A stretch of 64,000 nt of DNA, taken from Methylomonas sp. (lineage in GTDB: Bacteria > Pseudomonadota > Gammaproteobacteria > Methylococcales > Methylomonadaceae). The stretch covers positions 1-64,000 of the forward strand of contig NZ_JALOBS010000010.1 in NCBI RefSeq assembly GCF_023228165.1, given 5' to 3'. The notes under the pieces were generated by a model. That model searched no databases. It was not told the DNA's origin and saw only the letters and a program-made list of their open reading frames with translations. The position numbers and the translations under genes are program-made. Positions 14,727 through 23,106 of the stretch are shown here, in pieces (the first letter of the stretch is position 1; each line of letters starts with the position of its first letter).

Positions 14727-15706
14727 GGTGAATCATTCTCCAAAGGCTGGTTTTTGCCGCCGGTTTCGGCCGGGGTCTGCCAATACGGATAAAAATTAAA
14801 CCATTGCAAGGGGGCGATACGGCAATGGATTTCCAGCTGTTCGGCATAACGCCGCGCCAGGGTTTTCAGCATATCCCGGCGTTGCGGTTCGGCGCGAGGA
14901 ATGCGGATGGATTCGGCAAAAGGTTGCAGATCAATTTTATAACGGCCCTGTGTCGGATAACAAAAAAGTGTAAACACCGGGCAGCGCAGCAGCGAAGCCA
15001 GCAAATACGGGCCCTGAGGAAAAGCGGCATTCGCTCCCAGGAATGGAACGGTTATGGTTCGCCCGCCTTGTACGGGTACTCTGTCGCCCACCATCACCAA
15101 AAATTCGCCGGCTTCGATTTTTTCCTGTAATTCGATGGCGATGGCCGGATTCAGTTCGGTAACCTGAATCAGTTTGATGGTGGCGCTGCCTTTACCGCCG
15201 CCCAGCAGGCGGTTGAATTTTTCGGCATGCCGGGTGTGAACCAGAATATTCAGATGAATGTGGCCGCGCAGATTGGCGATGGCCTGACAAATTTCCAGGT
15301 TGCCGATATGGCCGCTGACCAGCATGGCGCCGCGTTTTTGCGCCAGCAGCTCCAGCAGTAACGGCCGGTTGGGAAAGTCAATTTGGCCGGCATCGATATA
15401 ACCCATCCAGGCGATGATTTTATCCAGCAGGGTTTCACCAAAACCGAGGAAATGTCGGTAACTTTGCCACCAGCCCCCGCCAATGGGTGAATCGGGGAAA
15501 TATTGGTTCAGACGGCGCAAATAATCCCGCGAGGCCTCGCGTGCGATGCTGCCGGTGAAGAAATAAAAACTCACCACCGGGACTAAAATTAACCGAAATG
15601 CCCAACGACCGAAGATCCGGTAAATCCACACCAGGGCCTTGATGCCCCACACCAGACTGGTTTCTTCCAGCGAGGCCCAGTGTTTGGGTGTGTTATCCGC
15701 CGTCAT
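14723..15706 (-). CDS. LpxL/HtrB-like lysophospholipid acyltransferase
   Basis: This protein of about 327 residues has an N-terminal membrane anchor near residues 38-56. SGHIGNLEIC matches the H-x4-D/E active-site motif of the LPLAT superfamily, and a GDRVPVQGG segment follows as in LpxL-type enzymes. The ATG at 15706 overlaps the glycosyltransferase stop by 4 bp (ATGA), so the frame upstream of it is not used. It probably attaches an acyl or polyene chain to the lipid or sugar carrier. In many aryl polyene clusters this domain is fused to the glycosyltransferase; here it is separate. Confidence 0.8.
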   Translation of the reverse strand: MTADNTPKHWASLEETSLVWGIKALVWIYRIFGRWAFRLILVPVVSFYFFTGSIAREASRDYLRRLNQYFPDSPIGGGWWQSYRHFLGFGETLLDKIIAWMGYIDAGQIDFPNRPLLLELLAQKRGAMLVSGHIGNLEICQAIANLRGHIHLNILVHTRHAEKFNRLLGGGKGSATIKLIQVTELNPAIAIELQEKIEAGEFLVMVGDRVPVQGGRTITVPFLGANAAFPQGPYLLASLLRCPVFTLFCYPTQGRYKIDLQPFAESIRIPRAEPQRRDMLKTLARRYAEQLEIHCRIAPLQWFNFYPYWQTPAETGGKNQPLENDSP

Positions 15707-16446
15707 GACCAATGTCGCGCCAATAGTTGCGGCAGACGGGGCAACATGCCGAAGAATAGCCGGGCATGGGTCAGGCTGATGCGCAGATTGTCTTCCCAGC
15801 CGCGAAAGTGCGAAACGCCGTCTTGCGGATAACCCACTTTGGTGGGCATGGAAACGATGGGCAGGCCCTGCCAATACAGTCGAACCAGAATCTCCACATC
15901 GAACGCCATGCGCTCTTCAAGGTCTACGCCGCGAATCAATTGGGCGCAAGCGGCAAGCGGATAAACCCGGTAGCCGCACATGGCATCGCGAATTTGCAGG
16001 GATAAGGTGTTGATGATCACCCAAATTTGCGTCAAATACCGGGCGTAATAGCGTAGCTTGGGTATGGAGGCGTCGAAAATCGGTTGGCCCAGCACTAGCG
16101 CTTGCGGATTTGCTTGAGCGGCGGTGATAAATTGTTGTAGATCGTTTAGATTGTGCTGACCGTCGGCGTCGATTTGCACGGCATGGGAATAACCCAAGTC
16201 ATGGGCATGCAGGATGCCGGCCTTGACGGCGGCGCCTTTGCCTCGGTTGGTATCCAGTCGCAGGGTTTGCAGCCAAGGGTATCGCGCGGCCAAGCCGCGT
16301 ATCACTTCCGCGCAGGCCGGCCGGCTGCCGTCGTCGACCAAAATGCAGGTTAACGGGTCGGCCGCCAAATGCGCCACGATGCCCGGCAACGGCTGCTCGT
16401 GATTATAAACCGGGATCAGAATGCAAGGCTTAAACGGAAAGGTCAT
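15703..16446 (-). CDS. Family 2 glycosyltransferase
   Basis: This 247-residue protein has a GT-A fold start IPVYNHEQPL, the nucleotide-sugar motif LVDDGS, and the DxD-like QIDADGQ. There is little C-terminal membrane character, so it may rely on the adjacent acyltransferase for membrane contact. It overlaps the acyltransferase gene by 4 bp and the dehydratase gene by 17 bp. By analogy with characterised clusters it would glycosylate the polyene lipid or its carrier. Confidence 0.85.
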   Translation of the reverse strand: MTFPFKPCILIPVYNHEQPLPGIVAHLAADPLTCILVDDGSRPACAEVIRGLAARYPWLQTLRLDTNRGKGAAVKAGILHAHDLGYSHAVQIDADGQHNLNDLQQFITAAQANPQALVLGQPIFDASIPKLRYYARYLTQIWVIINTLSLQIRDAMCGYRVYPLAACAQLIRGVDLEERMAFDVEILVRLYWQGLPIVSMPTKVGYPQDGVSHFRGWEDNLRISLTHARLFFGMLPRLPQLLARHWS

Positions 16447-16813
16447 GGAAGTAGATCCTGCCCGAGCTATATTCGCGGGTTTCGGAGTGGTAACGAAACT
16501 CCAATTTACAAGCCCGTGGCGGATAACGCAAACTCAGTTCGAAGTGCTGGTCCGGCAATAGCAGTTCCTTGAACTTCACCGCTTCCATATGGCTAAACAC
16601 GGCTTGCAAGCCCAAATACCGTTGGGCGTAATGCACGGCCCATTGGATTTGGACTACGCCGGGCACGATAGGCACTTGCTCGAAGTGGCCGGAAAAGTAA
16701 GCCAAATTTTGCGGGATGCATAAAGACAGAATAATCCCGTCGGCGGTTTCGCGGCTGCCGATGAACTCGGGATATAGCGCCGGGTTTTGCTCAAGCGGGG
16801 CGGAAGGCTTCAA
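16430..16813 (-). CDS. FabZ/ApeI-type 3-hydroxyacyl-ACP dehydratase
   Basis: This 127-residue hotdog-fold protein has YFSGHFEQVPIVPGVVQI, the FabA/FabZ active-site segment containing the catalytic His. It belongs to the short dehydratases (ApeI-like) of aryl polyene clusters that remove water during chain extension. It overlaps the COG4648-like gene upstream by 4 bp and the glycosyltransferase downstream by 17 bp. A second, longer dehydratase is at 21453-21944, and the division of labour between them cannot be told from sequence. Confidence 0.82.
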   Translation of the reverse strand: MKPSAPLEQNPALYPEFIGSRETADGIILSLCIPQNLAYFSGHFEQVPIVPGVVQIQWAVHYAQRYLGLQAVFSHMEAVKFKELLLPDQHFELSLRYPPRACKLEFRYHSETREYSSGRIYFHDLSV

Positions 16814-17370
16814 TAGCTTGCCTTCACTTTACGGCGCACCAGCATTTCGCCAGCCATTAACAGGCCCATCAAGACATAGGACAGGCAGCCGTTGTACAAG
16901 CTCCACAGCCAGGGGTCGCCATACCAGAGGGTGAGCAGGGACAGGCCGGCATTGCAGAAGAAAAACACACTCCAAATCAGGGTGACTTTACGGGTGTAAG
17001 CGACGCCTTTGGCGGGTAAATCCGGGTCTTCCAGACGAGCCAGCCGTTCTACTGCGCTGGGTGGATAGACCAGGCTGTAGGCAAAAACCGCAAAAAACGA
17101 CAGACTCACCAAGACCGGGTAACTGAGTAGCCAGCGGGTTTCGTTCAAAAAGGCAATCGCCAATAAAAAGATCAAGCCGGCCGGCGCCAATATGGCCGCA
17201 ATGCCGGCCGGTTTCGGGCTGGGGTTTCGGGCCAACAGGCGCAGCAAAAAAACCGCCGCTAAAGCCAGCGCGATTGAGCGGGGTTGAAAATATTCCAGCG
17301 AATACCAGACCAGAAACGGGTAGCCGATCGTGACGGCCCAGATAAGACCGCTTAGGCCGATGCGTAACAT
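16810..17370 (-). CDS. COG4648-like membrane protein of polyene clusters
   Basis: This 186-residue protein has five or six hydrophobic helices and no catalytic motif. It resembles the membrane protein (COG4648 type) that regularly accompanies the ACPs and the adenylating enzyme in aryl polyene clusters; its function is not established. It overlaps the dehydratase by 4 bp. An 86-bp gap without a gene separates it from the ACP gene upstream. Confidence 0.65.
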   Translation of the reverse strand: MLRIGLSGLIWAVTIGYPFLVWYSLEYFQPRSIALALAAVFLLRLLARNPSPKPAGIAAILAPAGLIFLLAIAFLNETRWLLSYPVLVSLSFFAVFAYSLVYPPSAVERLARLEDPDLPAKGVAYTRKVTLIWSVFFFCNAGLSLLTLWYGDPWLWSLYNGCLSYVLMGLLMAGEMLVRRKVKASY

Positions 17371-17456
17371 GGCAATGAGTCCGGTTTCGGTGGGGTTGCT
17401 GGTTTGGCGGATAGGCTTAGACGCTCCGGCAGCCGTTTGCGGATGAGCATGGGCAA

Positions 17457-17705
17457 TTATGCAGAGGTAATACGATGTACCGTGTCGACGACGTCCTGTA
17501 TGGTGCGGGCGTTTTTGAAGTCTTCCGGGTTAATGCGTTTGCCGGTCAATTCCCGCAGTCTGACCATCAAATCGACCGCGTCGATGCTGTCGATATCCAG
17601 ATCCGTACTCAAGTTTGCAGTTGGGACGATGTCCTCGGGCGCCAGCTCGAACATTTCCGCCATGATTTCTTGCAAGAATTTAAAAACATCTTCTTGGGTT
17701 TTCAT
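17457..17705 (-). CDS. Acyl carrier protein (first of two)
   Basis: This 82-residue acidic helical protein has the phosphopantetheine attachment motif DIDSIDAVDL, in which the Ser carries the prosthetic group. Its start overlaps the other ACP gene by 4 bp. Two tandem ACPs are typical of aryl polyene clusters, one usually dedicated to the aryl starter and one to chain extension; which is which is not clear here. Confidence 0.92.
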   Translation of the reverse strand: MKTQEDVFKFLQEIMAEMFELAPEDIVPTANLSTDLDIDSIDAVDLMVRLRELTGKRINPEDFKNARTIQDVVDTVHRITSA

Positions 17706-17971
17706 ACTGATTTATTTTCCTGTTGCGATACCACAAAGTTGGCCAGATTTTTTACCGAGGCGAAATGCTCGACCAATCCGGTTGAATGGGTATCGATGTG
17801 AATATTGTATTTTTTTTTCAATGCGACGCCCAGTTCCAATGCATCGATGGAATCAAGGCCCAGGCCGGCGCCGAAAAGCGGCGTTTCAGAAGCAATGTCA
17901 ACCGGAGTGATGTTTTCGAGTTCAAAAATGTCGATGATTAAACGTTTAAGCTCGGCTTCAAGATTTTCCAT
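17702..17971 (-). CDS. Acyl carrier protein (second of two)
   Basis: This is an ACP of about 89 residues with the motif GLGLDSIDALEL, the Ser being the 4'-phosphopantetheine site. I prefer the Met at 17971 to the upstream Met at 17989 because it reduces the overlap with the PlsC-like gene to 14 bp and fits the usual ACP start. It lies between the acyltransferase and the other ACP gene in the same operon. Confidence 0.9.
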   Translation of the reverse strand: MENLEAELKRLIIDIFELENITPVDIASETPLFGAGLGLDSIDALELGVALKKKYNIHIDTHSTGLVEHFASVKNLANFVVSQQENKSV

Positions 17972-18737
17972 GCTGTGCCAACTGCTCAATAAAATACGCT
18001 TCCAGTTGCCGGGTCGACTGCCGCGTTATTTGCGAGCGGCAGCTGTGTTCGGAAATTGGCGTTAACCGTATATGATCCCCTACAAACAGGCTCAAAGTAA
18101 ACCTCTTTTCAGGTATCTGATACCATTTTTCGCGCTTGGTCAGGGTGGTTGGATGGCAGCCGATAGTAACCGGTAAAAGTTTAGCCTCGGCTTGCAGGGC
18201 TATGGCGGCGGCGCCGCGCTGAAATTTGATGGCTTTGCCGGGCGTGGTGCGGGTGCCTTCCGGAAAAATGATCAGCGAGCTGCCCGCGTTTAATTCTTCC
18301 GCGCAACGTGTCACCAACATTTCCGGATCTTCGGCATAGATATAGCCCATGGCACGAATGGGAATGCGCATGAAGGGATTGCGAATCAAGGCGGGTTTCA
18401 CAATACAGGTGGCGTTGGGGATTTGCGAAATCAGAAATACGATGTCAAGCAAACAGGGGTGATTGGCGATAACCAGATTGCCGTCGGCAAGAAGCTGTTC
18501 CCGCCGGCCTTGCACTTGGTAATTAAGAATACCGATCACCCGCATGAAATTCATGTAAACCCGGAAAATGCCTTGCATTAGCCGGCGAGTGCGGCGTTTT
18601 TTATCTCCGCGCCGGCCCAGGAAGGGTTCGAACAGAGGAAATAACAGCCCCCAAATCAGGATACCCATGGCGCCGAACAGAAAAAAACTCAAACCGGTGC
18701 CGCACAACCGCCAGTAATAATTCAGGCGCTCAAGCAT
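17958..18737 (-). CDS. PlsC-like 1-acylglycerol-3-phosphate acyltransferase family protein
   Basis: This 259-residue protein has an N-terminal membrane helix, NHPCLLD (the H-x4-D catalytic pair) and FPEGTRT (substrate-binding motif), all in PlsC order. In aryl polyene clusters such an acyltransferase probably passes the finished or partial chain to a lipid acceptor. It overlaps the chain-length-factor gene by 8 bp and an ACP gene by 14 bp. Confidence 0.9.
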   Translation of the reverse strand: MLERLNYYWRLCGTGLSFFLFGAMGILIWGLLFPLFEPFLGRRGDKKRRTRRLMQGIFRVYMNFMRVIGILNYQVQGRREQLLADGNLVIANHPCLLDIVFLISQIPNATCIVKPALIRNPFMRIPIRAMGYIYAEDPEMLVTRCAEELNAGSSLIIFPEGTRTTPGKAIKFQRGAAAIALQAEAKLLPVTIGCHPTTLTKREKWYQIPEKRFTLSLFVGDHIRLTPISEHSCRSQITRQSTRQLEAYFIEQLAQHGKS

Positions 18738-19485
18738 AGTCTAAATTCCAGTGCCAGTGCGCACGTTCCAATCGACAGCTGCCATGGCGGCGATTATTCA
18801 GAATAGCTTGTAACAGGTCGGCTTCGTTGCTGTCGCTATTCGCAGGAATGTCCGTGGCTTCGCGAAGCAGATTCAGTTGAGGGCCGTGCTGGCCGGCTTT
18901 GCTCAAAACCATCGCCAAGGCCCAAGTTTGTCCGGATAGCGCCAAATAAGCCTGATAACATTCCGGCAAAGGTTGTTCGTACCAGACCAGCATTACTTGG
19001 GGCGCTTCCAGCAGCAAGCCGGCCGCTTCCAAAAATGGGGTGAAAAAACCTTCGCTGCCGCCGGCCAAGGAGAGATAAGCCTGGGAGCTTTCGCTATGTA
19101 AACTGTGCAGGCCGCCGATGGCGTTGTGCACGCACAGGCTGAAGCGGCTGGGCGACACGCTGCCGTCGCTGGCTAAACCGGACAGTATTTCCAGATAATA
19201 CTGGCTTTCGCCGTGACAGGAAAAAAATACCGTCGGCATATCGCCGCGGGCCAGCCGGCAATGCCAGGCAACCGCGCAGGCCGCGCGGGCCAGCGGCGAT
19301 AAGCGCCGCCGCTGCATCATCGGTAGAAAACTTACATCGGCATTATCGGTTTGATTGGGTAATGTTTGTCCAGCCGGCCAGATTTCCACCGCTGCCGGTA
19401 AAGGCTGGGATTGCCATATGCACCAATGCTTCAAGGTAAAATCCAGCGGGCAGGCCGCGGATGACACTGGTTCGGGATGTTTCAT
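18730..19485 (-). CDS. Beta-ketoacyl synthase chain-length-factor-like protein
   Basis: This 251-residue protein resembles the short thiolase-fold partner (Ketoacyl-synt_2 type) of aryl polyene ketosynthases. It contains FSLCVHNAIGG but lacks the Cys-His-His triad of an active ketosynthase, and it is little more than half the length of one. In the characterised pathway such a protein pairs with a ketosynthase to set chain length. It lies between a ketosynthase (13-bp gap) and the PlsC-like gene (8-bp overlap). Confidence 0.75.
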   Translation of the reverse strand: MKHPEPVSSAACPLDFTLKHWCIWQSQPLPAAVEIWPAGQTLPNQTDNADVSFLPMMQRRRLSPLARAACAVAWHCRLARGDMPTVFFSCHGESQYYLEILSGLASDGSVSPSRFSLCVHNAIGGLHSLHSESSQAYLSLAGGSEGFFTPFLEAAGLLLEAPQVMLVWYEQPLPECYQAYLALSGQTWALAMVLSKAGQHGPQLNLLREATDIPANSDSNEADLLQAILNNRRHGSCRLERAHWHWNLDYA

Positions 19486-19498
19486 CCGTGGTCACCTA

Positions 19499-20734
19499 TC
19501 AATTATCCCAACGCCGGAAAACCAAGGAGGTATTCACCCCGCCGAAGGCAAAATTATTGCTCATCACATACTCGGCAGCCAAAGTGCGGCCCGTGCCGGT
19601 GATGTAATCCAGTTCAGCGCAACGGCTGTCGACATGCTCCAGATTCAGATTGGGATGGAACCAGCCGTCGCGCATCATCTGAATCGCCGCCATGGCTTCC
19701 AGCGCGCCGCAAGCGCCCAAGGTATGGCCGGTATAGCCTTTCAGGCTGCTGATCGGCGTATTGGCGCCGAACACCGCCGCGGTGGCGTAGCTTTCGGCGA
19801 TGTCGCCTTGCTCGGTGGCCGTGCCGTGCGCGCTGACGTAGGCGATTTGCGCCGATTCAAGTCCGGCATCCTGCAAGGACAGGCGCATCACCAGTTGCAT
19901 GGTGTCCGCATTCGGCTGGGTAATGTGGGCGCCGTCGGCATTGGTGGCAAAGCCGGCCACTTCCGCATAAATTCTGGCGCCGCGCGCCCTGGCGCGCTCC
20001 AGCTCCTCCAAGACCAGCGTGCAACCGCCTTCGCCAATGACCAGGCCGTCGCGGTCCCGGTCGAAAGGGCGCGGGGTCAGTTCGGGTTCGTCGTTGCGGG
20101 TGCTGGTGGCGTATAAGGCGTCGAATAAAGCCGCTTCGGTCGGACAAAGTTCTTCGGCCCCACCGGCCAGCATCACATCCTGCAAGCCGAATTTGATGGC
20201 CTCGTAAGCGAAGCCAATGGCCTGGCTGCCCGAGGTACAGGCGCTGACCGCCGGAATAACCCGGCCGCGAATCTGAAAAAATACCGCCACGTTGGCCGTG
20301 GTGGTATGTCCCATCATTTTTAAATAGGTGGTGGCGTTCAGATTGCCGATATCGTTATCGATCAACATTCTGCCGAAATCGGCGATGGCCGGCGTCGAGC
20401 CTACCGAAGAACCGTAAGCCACGCCGGTACGACCGCCGCTGACTACCGGGTCGCCCAGCAGGCCGGCATCAGTCAACGCCAATTCGCTGGCGCGGGTGGC
20501 CAGCAGGGAGACGCGGCCCATGCTGCGGGTATTCTTGCGGGTGTAATGAGCAGGCAGATGAAAATTTTCCACCGGTCCGCCCAACCGGGTCAGCAGGCCG
20601 TTATATTTATCCCAGGCCGGCAAAAAACGGATGCCGGATTGCTTGTTGATCAGCCGGTTGCGGATTTCCTGCCAGTCGTTACCGATGGGTGAAAAGCCGG
20701 CCATGCCGGTCACGACCACACGGTGGGTCAACAT
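19499..20734 (-). CDS. Beta-ketoacyl-ACP synthase (FabF-like)
   Basis: This 411-residue ketosynthase has an intact triad: the Cys in SACTSGSQ, the His in SAHGTATEQGD and the His in GYTGHTLGA. It should condense malonyl units onto the growing polyene. It overlaps the ketoreductase gene by 7 bp. One of two full ketosynthases in the cluster; by order it resembles the ApeR-type enzyme, but I have not assigned the symbol. Confidence 0.92.
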   Translation of the reverse strand: MLTHRVVVTGMAGFSPIGNDWQEIRNRLINKQSGIRFLPAWDKYNGLLTRLGGPVENFHLPAHYTRKNTRSMGRVSLLATRASELALTDAGLLGDPVVSGGRTGVAYGSSVGSTPAIADFGRMLIDNDIGNLNATTYLKMMGHTTTANVAVFFQIRGRVIPAVSACTSGSQAIGFAYEAIKFGLQDVMLAGGAEELCPTEAALFDALYATSTRNDEPELTPRPFDRDRDGLVIGEGGCTLVLEELERARARGARIYAEVAGFATNADGAHITQPNADTMQLVMRLSLQDAGLESAQIAYVSAHGTATEQGDIAESYATAAVFGANTPISSLKGYTGHTLGACGALEAMAAIQMMRDGWFHPNLNLEHVDSRCAELDYITGTGRTLAAEYVMSNNFAFGGVNTSLVFRRWDN

Positions 20735-21456
20735 AAACCACCATTCACGGAGATCACCTGGCGGGTGATATAAGCGGCATCGTCGGACATCAAAAACGCC
20801 ACCAGTCCGGCGACTTCGTCCGGCGTGCCGGCGCGTCTGGCCGGAATGGCCGCCAGAATTTCATCCAAGGGTAAATTGTCCAACATCTCGGTTTCGATCA
20901 GGCCGGGGGCGACGCAATTGACGGTAATTTTGCGTTTGGCCAATTCCAGCGCCAGCGCCTTGGTGGCACCGATGATGCCGGCTTTGGCGGCGCTGTAATT
21001 GACTTGGCCGCGGTTGCCTATCAAGCCGGATACCGAAGACAAGGTGACGATGCGTCCGGGCTGGCGGCTTTGCACCATGGGCATCACCAGCGGGTGCAGC
21101 ACGTTATAAAAGCCGTCCAGATTGCTGCGCAATACCGCGTCCCAATCGTCGTCGCTGAGGGCCGGAAAGGCGTTGTCGCGCGACAGGCCGGCGTTGCAGA
21201 CCACGCCGTAGTAAGCGCCGTAACTGGTGATGTCGGCTTCCAAAGTGTCGCGGGCAGTTTGCCGGTCGGCCAGGTCGAAACAAAGCATCCGCGCTTGTCG
21301 GCCCAGCTGTACGATTTCGTCCCTGACCTGCTCGGCTTCGATTAAACGGCTGCGGCAATGCACCACCAGATCGTAGCCTTCGCGGGCCAAACGCAGTGCG
21401 ATGGCTTTGCCTATGCCACGGCTGGAGCCGGTTACCAGGATGGTTTTTTGCTTCAT
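20728..21456 (-). CDS. 3-oxoacyl-ACP reductase (FabG-like)
   Basis: This 242-residue short-chain dehydrogenase has the NADPH motif TGSSRGIGKAIA, the VCNAGLSRDN segment, and the YSAAK catalytic Tyr and Lys. It reduces the 3-keto group in each elongation cycle. It overlaps both neighbours (7 bp with the ketosynthase downstream, 4 bp with the dehydratase upstream), a layout usual for aryl polyene clusters. Confidence 0.93.
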   Translation of the reverse strand: MKQKTILVTGSSRGIGKAIALRLAREGYDLVVHCRSRLIEAEQVRDEIVQLGRQARMLCFDLADRQTARDTLEADITSYGAYYGVVCNAGLSRDNAFPALSDDDWDAVLRSNLDGFYNVLHPLVMPMVQSRQPGRIVTLSSVSGLIGNRGQVNYSAAKAGIIGATKALALELAKRKITVNCVAPGLIETEMLDNLPLDEILAAIPARRAGTPDEVAGLVAFLMSDDAAYITRQVISVNGGLC

Positions 21457-21944
21457 ACGCCTTTTCCGGCCAGAAATGTTTTTGAATCTTGTGGCATCAG
21501 TAAATTCAGTTTTGAGGTTGCCTGGATGTTATCACCTTCCAGGTGGCAATCGAATACCACCATATCATTGGCGGCCTCGATGATTTTTTCGGCCCGGATG
21601 GTCAGTTTCGCGCCGCAGCGGAAACTACCGGCCGAGCATTGATAATGGCGGGTGCCTAATAAAAATCCCAAGTCTATCGCCTGGCCGCGCAGTTTGCGCT
21701 GATAGCCGGAATATGCCGCCACCGCCTGTGCCATGAACTCCAGGCCCACCCAGGCCGGCACGCCATGGTCCGGGGTGGAAAACAAGCCATCCTCGCGTAC
21801 GGTCAGTTCCACGGTAATATGGCCTTCGCCGGCATCCAGCACTCTGTCGATCAACACCATACGCCCGGACTGCGGCAGCAGAGACGCCACAGCATAGGGG
21901 AAGCCGGCTGTCTGCTCAGCAGCGTCCAATGAGCAAGGACACAT
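21453..21944 (-). CDS. Hotdog-fold hydroxyacyl-ACP dehydratase (ApeP-like)
   Basis: This 163-residue hotdog-fold protein has LLPQSGRMVLIDRVL at the N-terminus and PAWVGLEFMAQAVAAYSGY, the central helix of FabA-like dehydratases. It matches the longer ApeP-like dehydratase of aryl polyene clusters. The start at 21944 overlaps the second ketosynthase gene by 29 bp. Its function is inferred from family and context. Confidence 0.85.
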   Translation of the reverse strand: MCPCSLDAAEQTAGFPYAVASLLPQSGRMVLIDRVLDAGEGHITVELTVREDGLFSTPDHGVPAWVGLEFMAQAVAAYSGYQRKLRGQAIDLGFLLGTRHYQCSAGSFRCGAKLTIRAEKIIEAANDMVVFDCHLEGDNIQATSKLNLLMPQDSKTFLAGKGV

Positions 21945-23085
21945 TGTTACCTCCGAACGAAAAAGAATTGCTCAAGCAATATTGTAGCCGCTTAGACTGA
22001 CGCTTATCCAGCGTAACGAAACCCAGCGGCGGCAGTTTCGGGTCGGGCTCGCCGTCCCAAAGGTGCGGCGGCAGGCGCAGTTCGCCGTTCAAGGCGGACA
22101 ACAGCAGCCAACACAAGCCGGCCTCAATGGCGCCGGCCGCGCCCAGGCAATGGCCGGTGGCCGGCTTGCTGGACCCGCAGGGCGTGTCGGCACCGAATAA
22201 AGTGGCCACGGCCCGGCTTTCCATGGCGTCGTTCTGCAAAGTCGCCGTGCCGTGCAGATTGATGTAATCGACTTGTTCCGCGGTCCGGCCCGCTTCCAAC
22301 AAGGCATTTTGCATGGCGGCATGCGCGCGGGAGCCGTCCGGGCGCGGCGCGGAAATATGATAGGCATCGGCGTTGGCGCCGACCCCCAACAAGGCAATCG
22401 GCGCCGATTCGCGAGTCATCAGAAACAAGGCGGCGCCTTCGCCTATCACGGTGCCGTCGCGGTTTTTGCTAAACGGATTGCAGCCTATCCGGCTCAACGC
22501 GCCCAAGCCGGAAAAGCCCTGTAAAGTCGTGTGACACAGCGCATCGGCACCGCCGACGATGACCGCATCGCAAAGATTCAGGCGCAATAAGCGGCGCGCC
22601 GACGCTAGGGCGTTGGCGCTGGATGAACAGGTTGTAGACACGGTGTAGGCGGGGCCCTGAATATTCAGATAATGGACCAAAAATTCAGTGGCGCCGCCCA
22701 GCTCTTGCTGTTTGTAGTGATATGCGGCGGGTAATTGTCCGTGGGTCAGCAATCGGCTAACCGCCGATTCGCCCTCCGCGATGCCCGAGGTGCTGGTACC
22801 CAGCAGCAAACCGATACGCGAGCGACCGTAACGGGTGATTGCCGATTCGACGGCGGGGGCGATTTGCTGTAAAGCCGCCAACAGCAGACGATTATTGCGG
22901 CAGGCGTAGCGCTGTAAGTCGGGCGGCAGAGTGGGCAGATCGGCGGTGATGCTGATGGCGGGCACGGCGGTGTTTAACCAGACGGGCGGAACGGCTTGGC
23001 TTATCCGGCCGGCCAGCCAGCTCGATAGCACCTCGGCTTTGCTGGAGCCCAGTGCGCAGACAATACCCAAGTCATGTAAATACAT
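21916..23085 (-). CDS. Beta-ketoacyl-ACP synthase (second ketosynthase)
   Basis: This 389-residue thiolase-fold ketosynthase has an active Cys in STTCSSSANAL and the two His residues in NLHGTATLQND and KPATGHCLGAAG. It belongs to the polyene-specific type rather than housekeeping FabF. By analogy with the characterised pathway one ketosynthase works with the chain-length-factor-like protein; this one is the likelier ApeO-type partner. It is followed by the dehydratase with a 29-bp overlap. Confidence 0.92.
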   Translation of the reverse strand: MYLHDLGIVCALGSSKAEVLSSWLAGRISQAVPPVWLNTAVPAISITADLPTLPPDLQRYACRNNRLLLAALQQIAPAVESAITRYGRSRIGLLLGTSTSGIAEGESAVSRLLTHGQLPAAYHYKQQELGGATEFLVHYLNIQGPAYTVSTTCSSSANALASARRLLRLNLCDAVIVGGADALCHTTLQGFSGLGALSRIGCNPFSKNRDGTVIGEGAALFLMTRESAPIALLGVGANADAYHISAPRPDGSRAHAAMQNALLEAGRTAEQVDYINLHGTATLQNDAMESRAVATLFGADTPCGSSKPATGHCLGAAGAIEAGLCWLLLSALNGELRLPPHLWDGEPDPKLPPLGFVTLDKRQSKRLQYCLSNSFSFGGNNVSLLIGRC

Positions 23086-23106
23086 CGTTTTCCTCCTCAG
23101 TCGTGT

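Noticed and set aside
17404..17910. Plus-strand frame opposite the two ACP genes
   Set aside because: It is the reverse of two clear ACP genes and has no recognisable domain.
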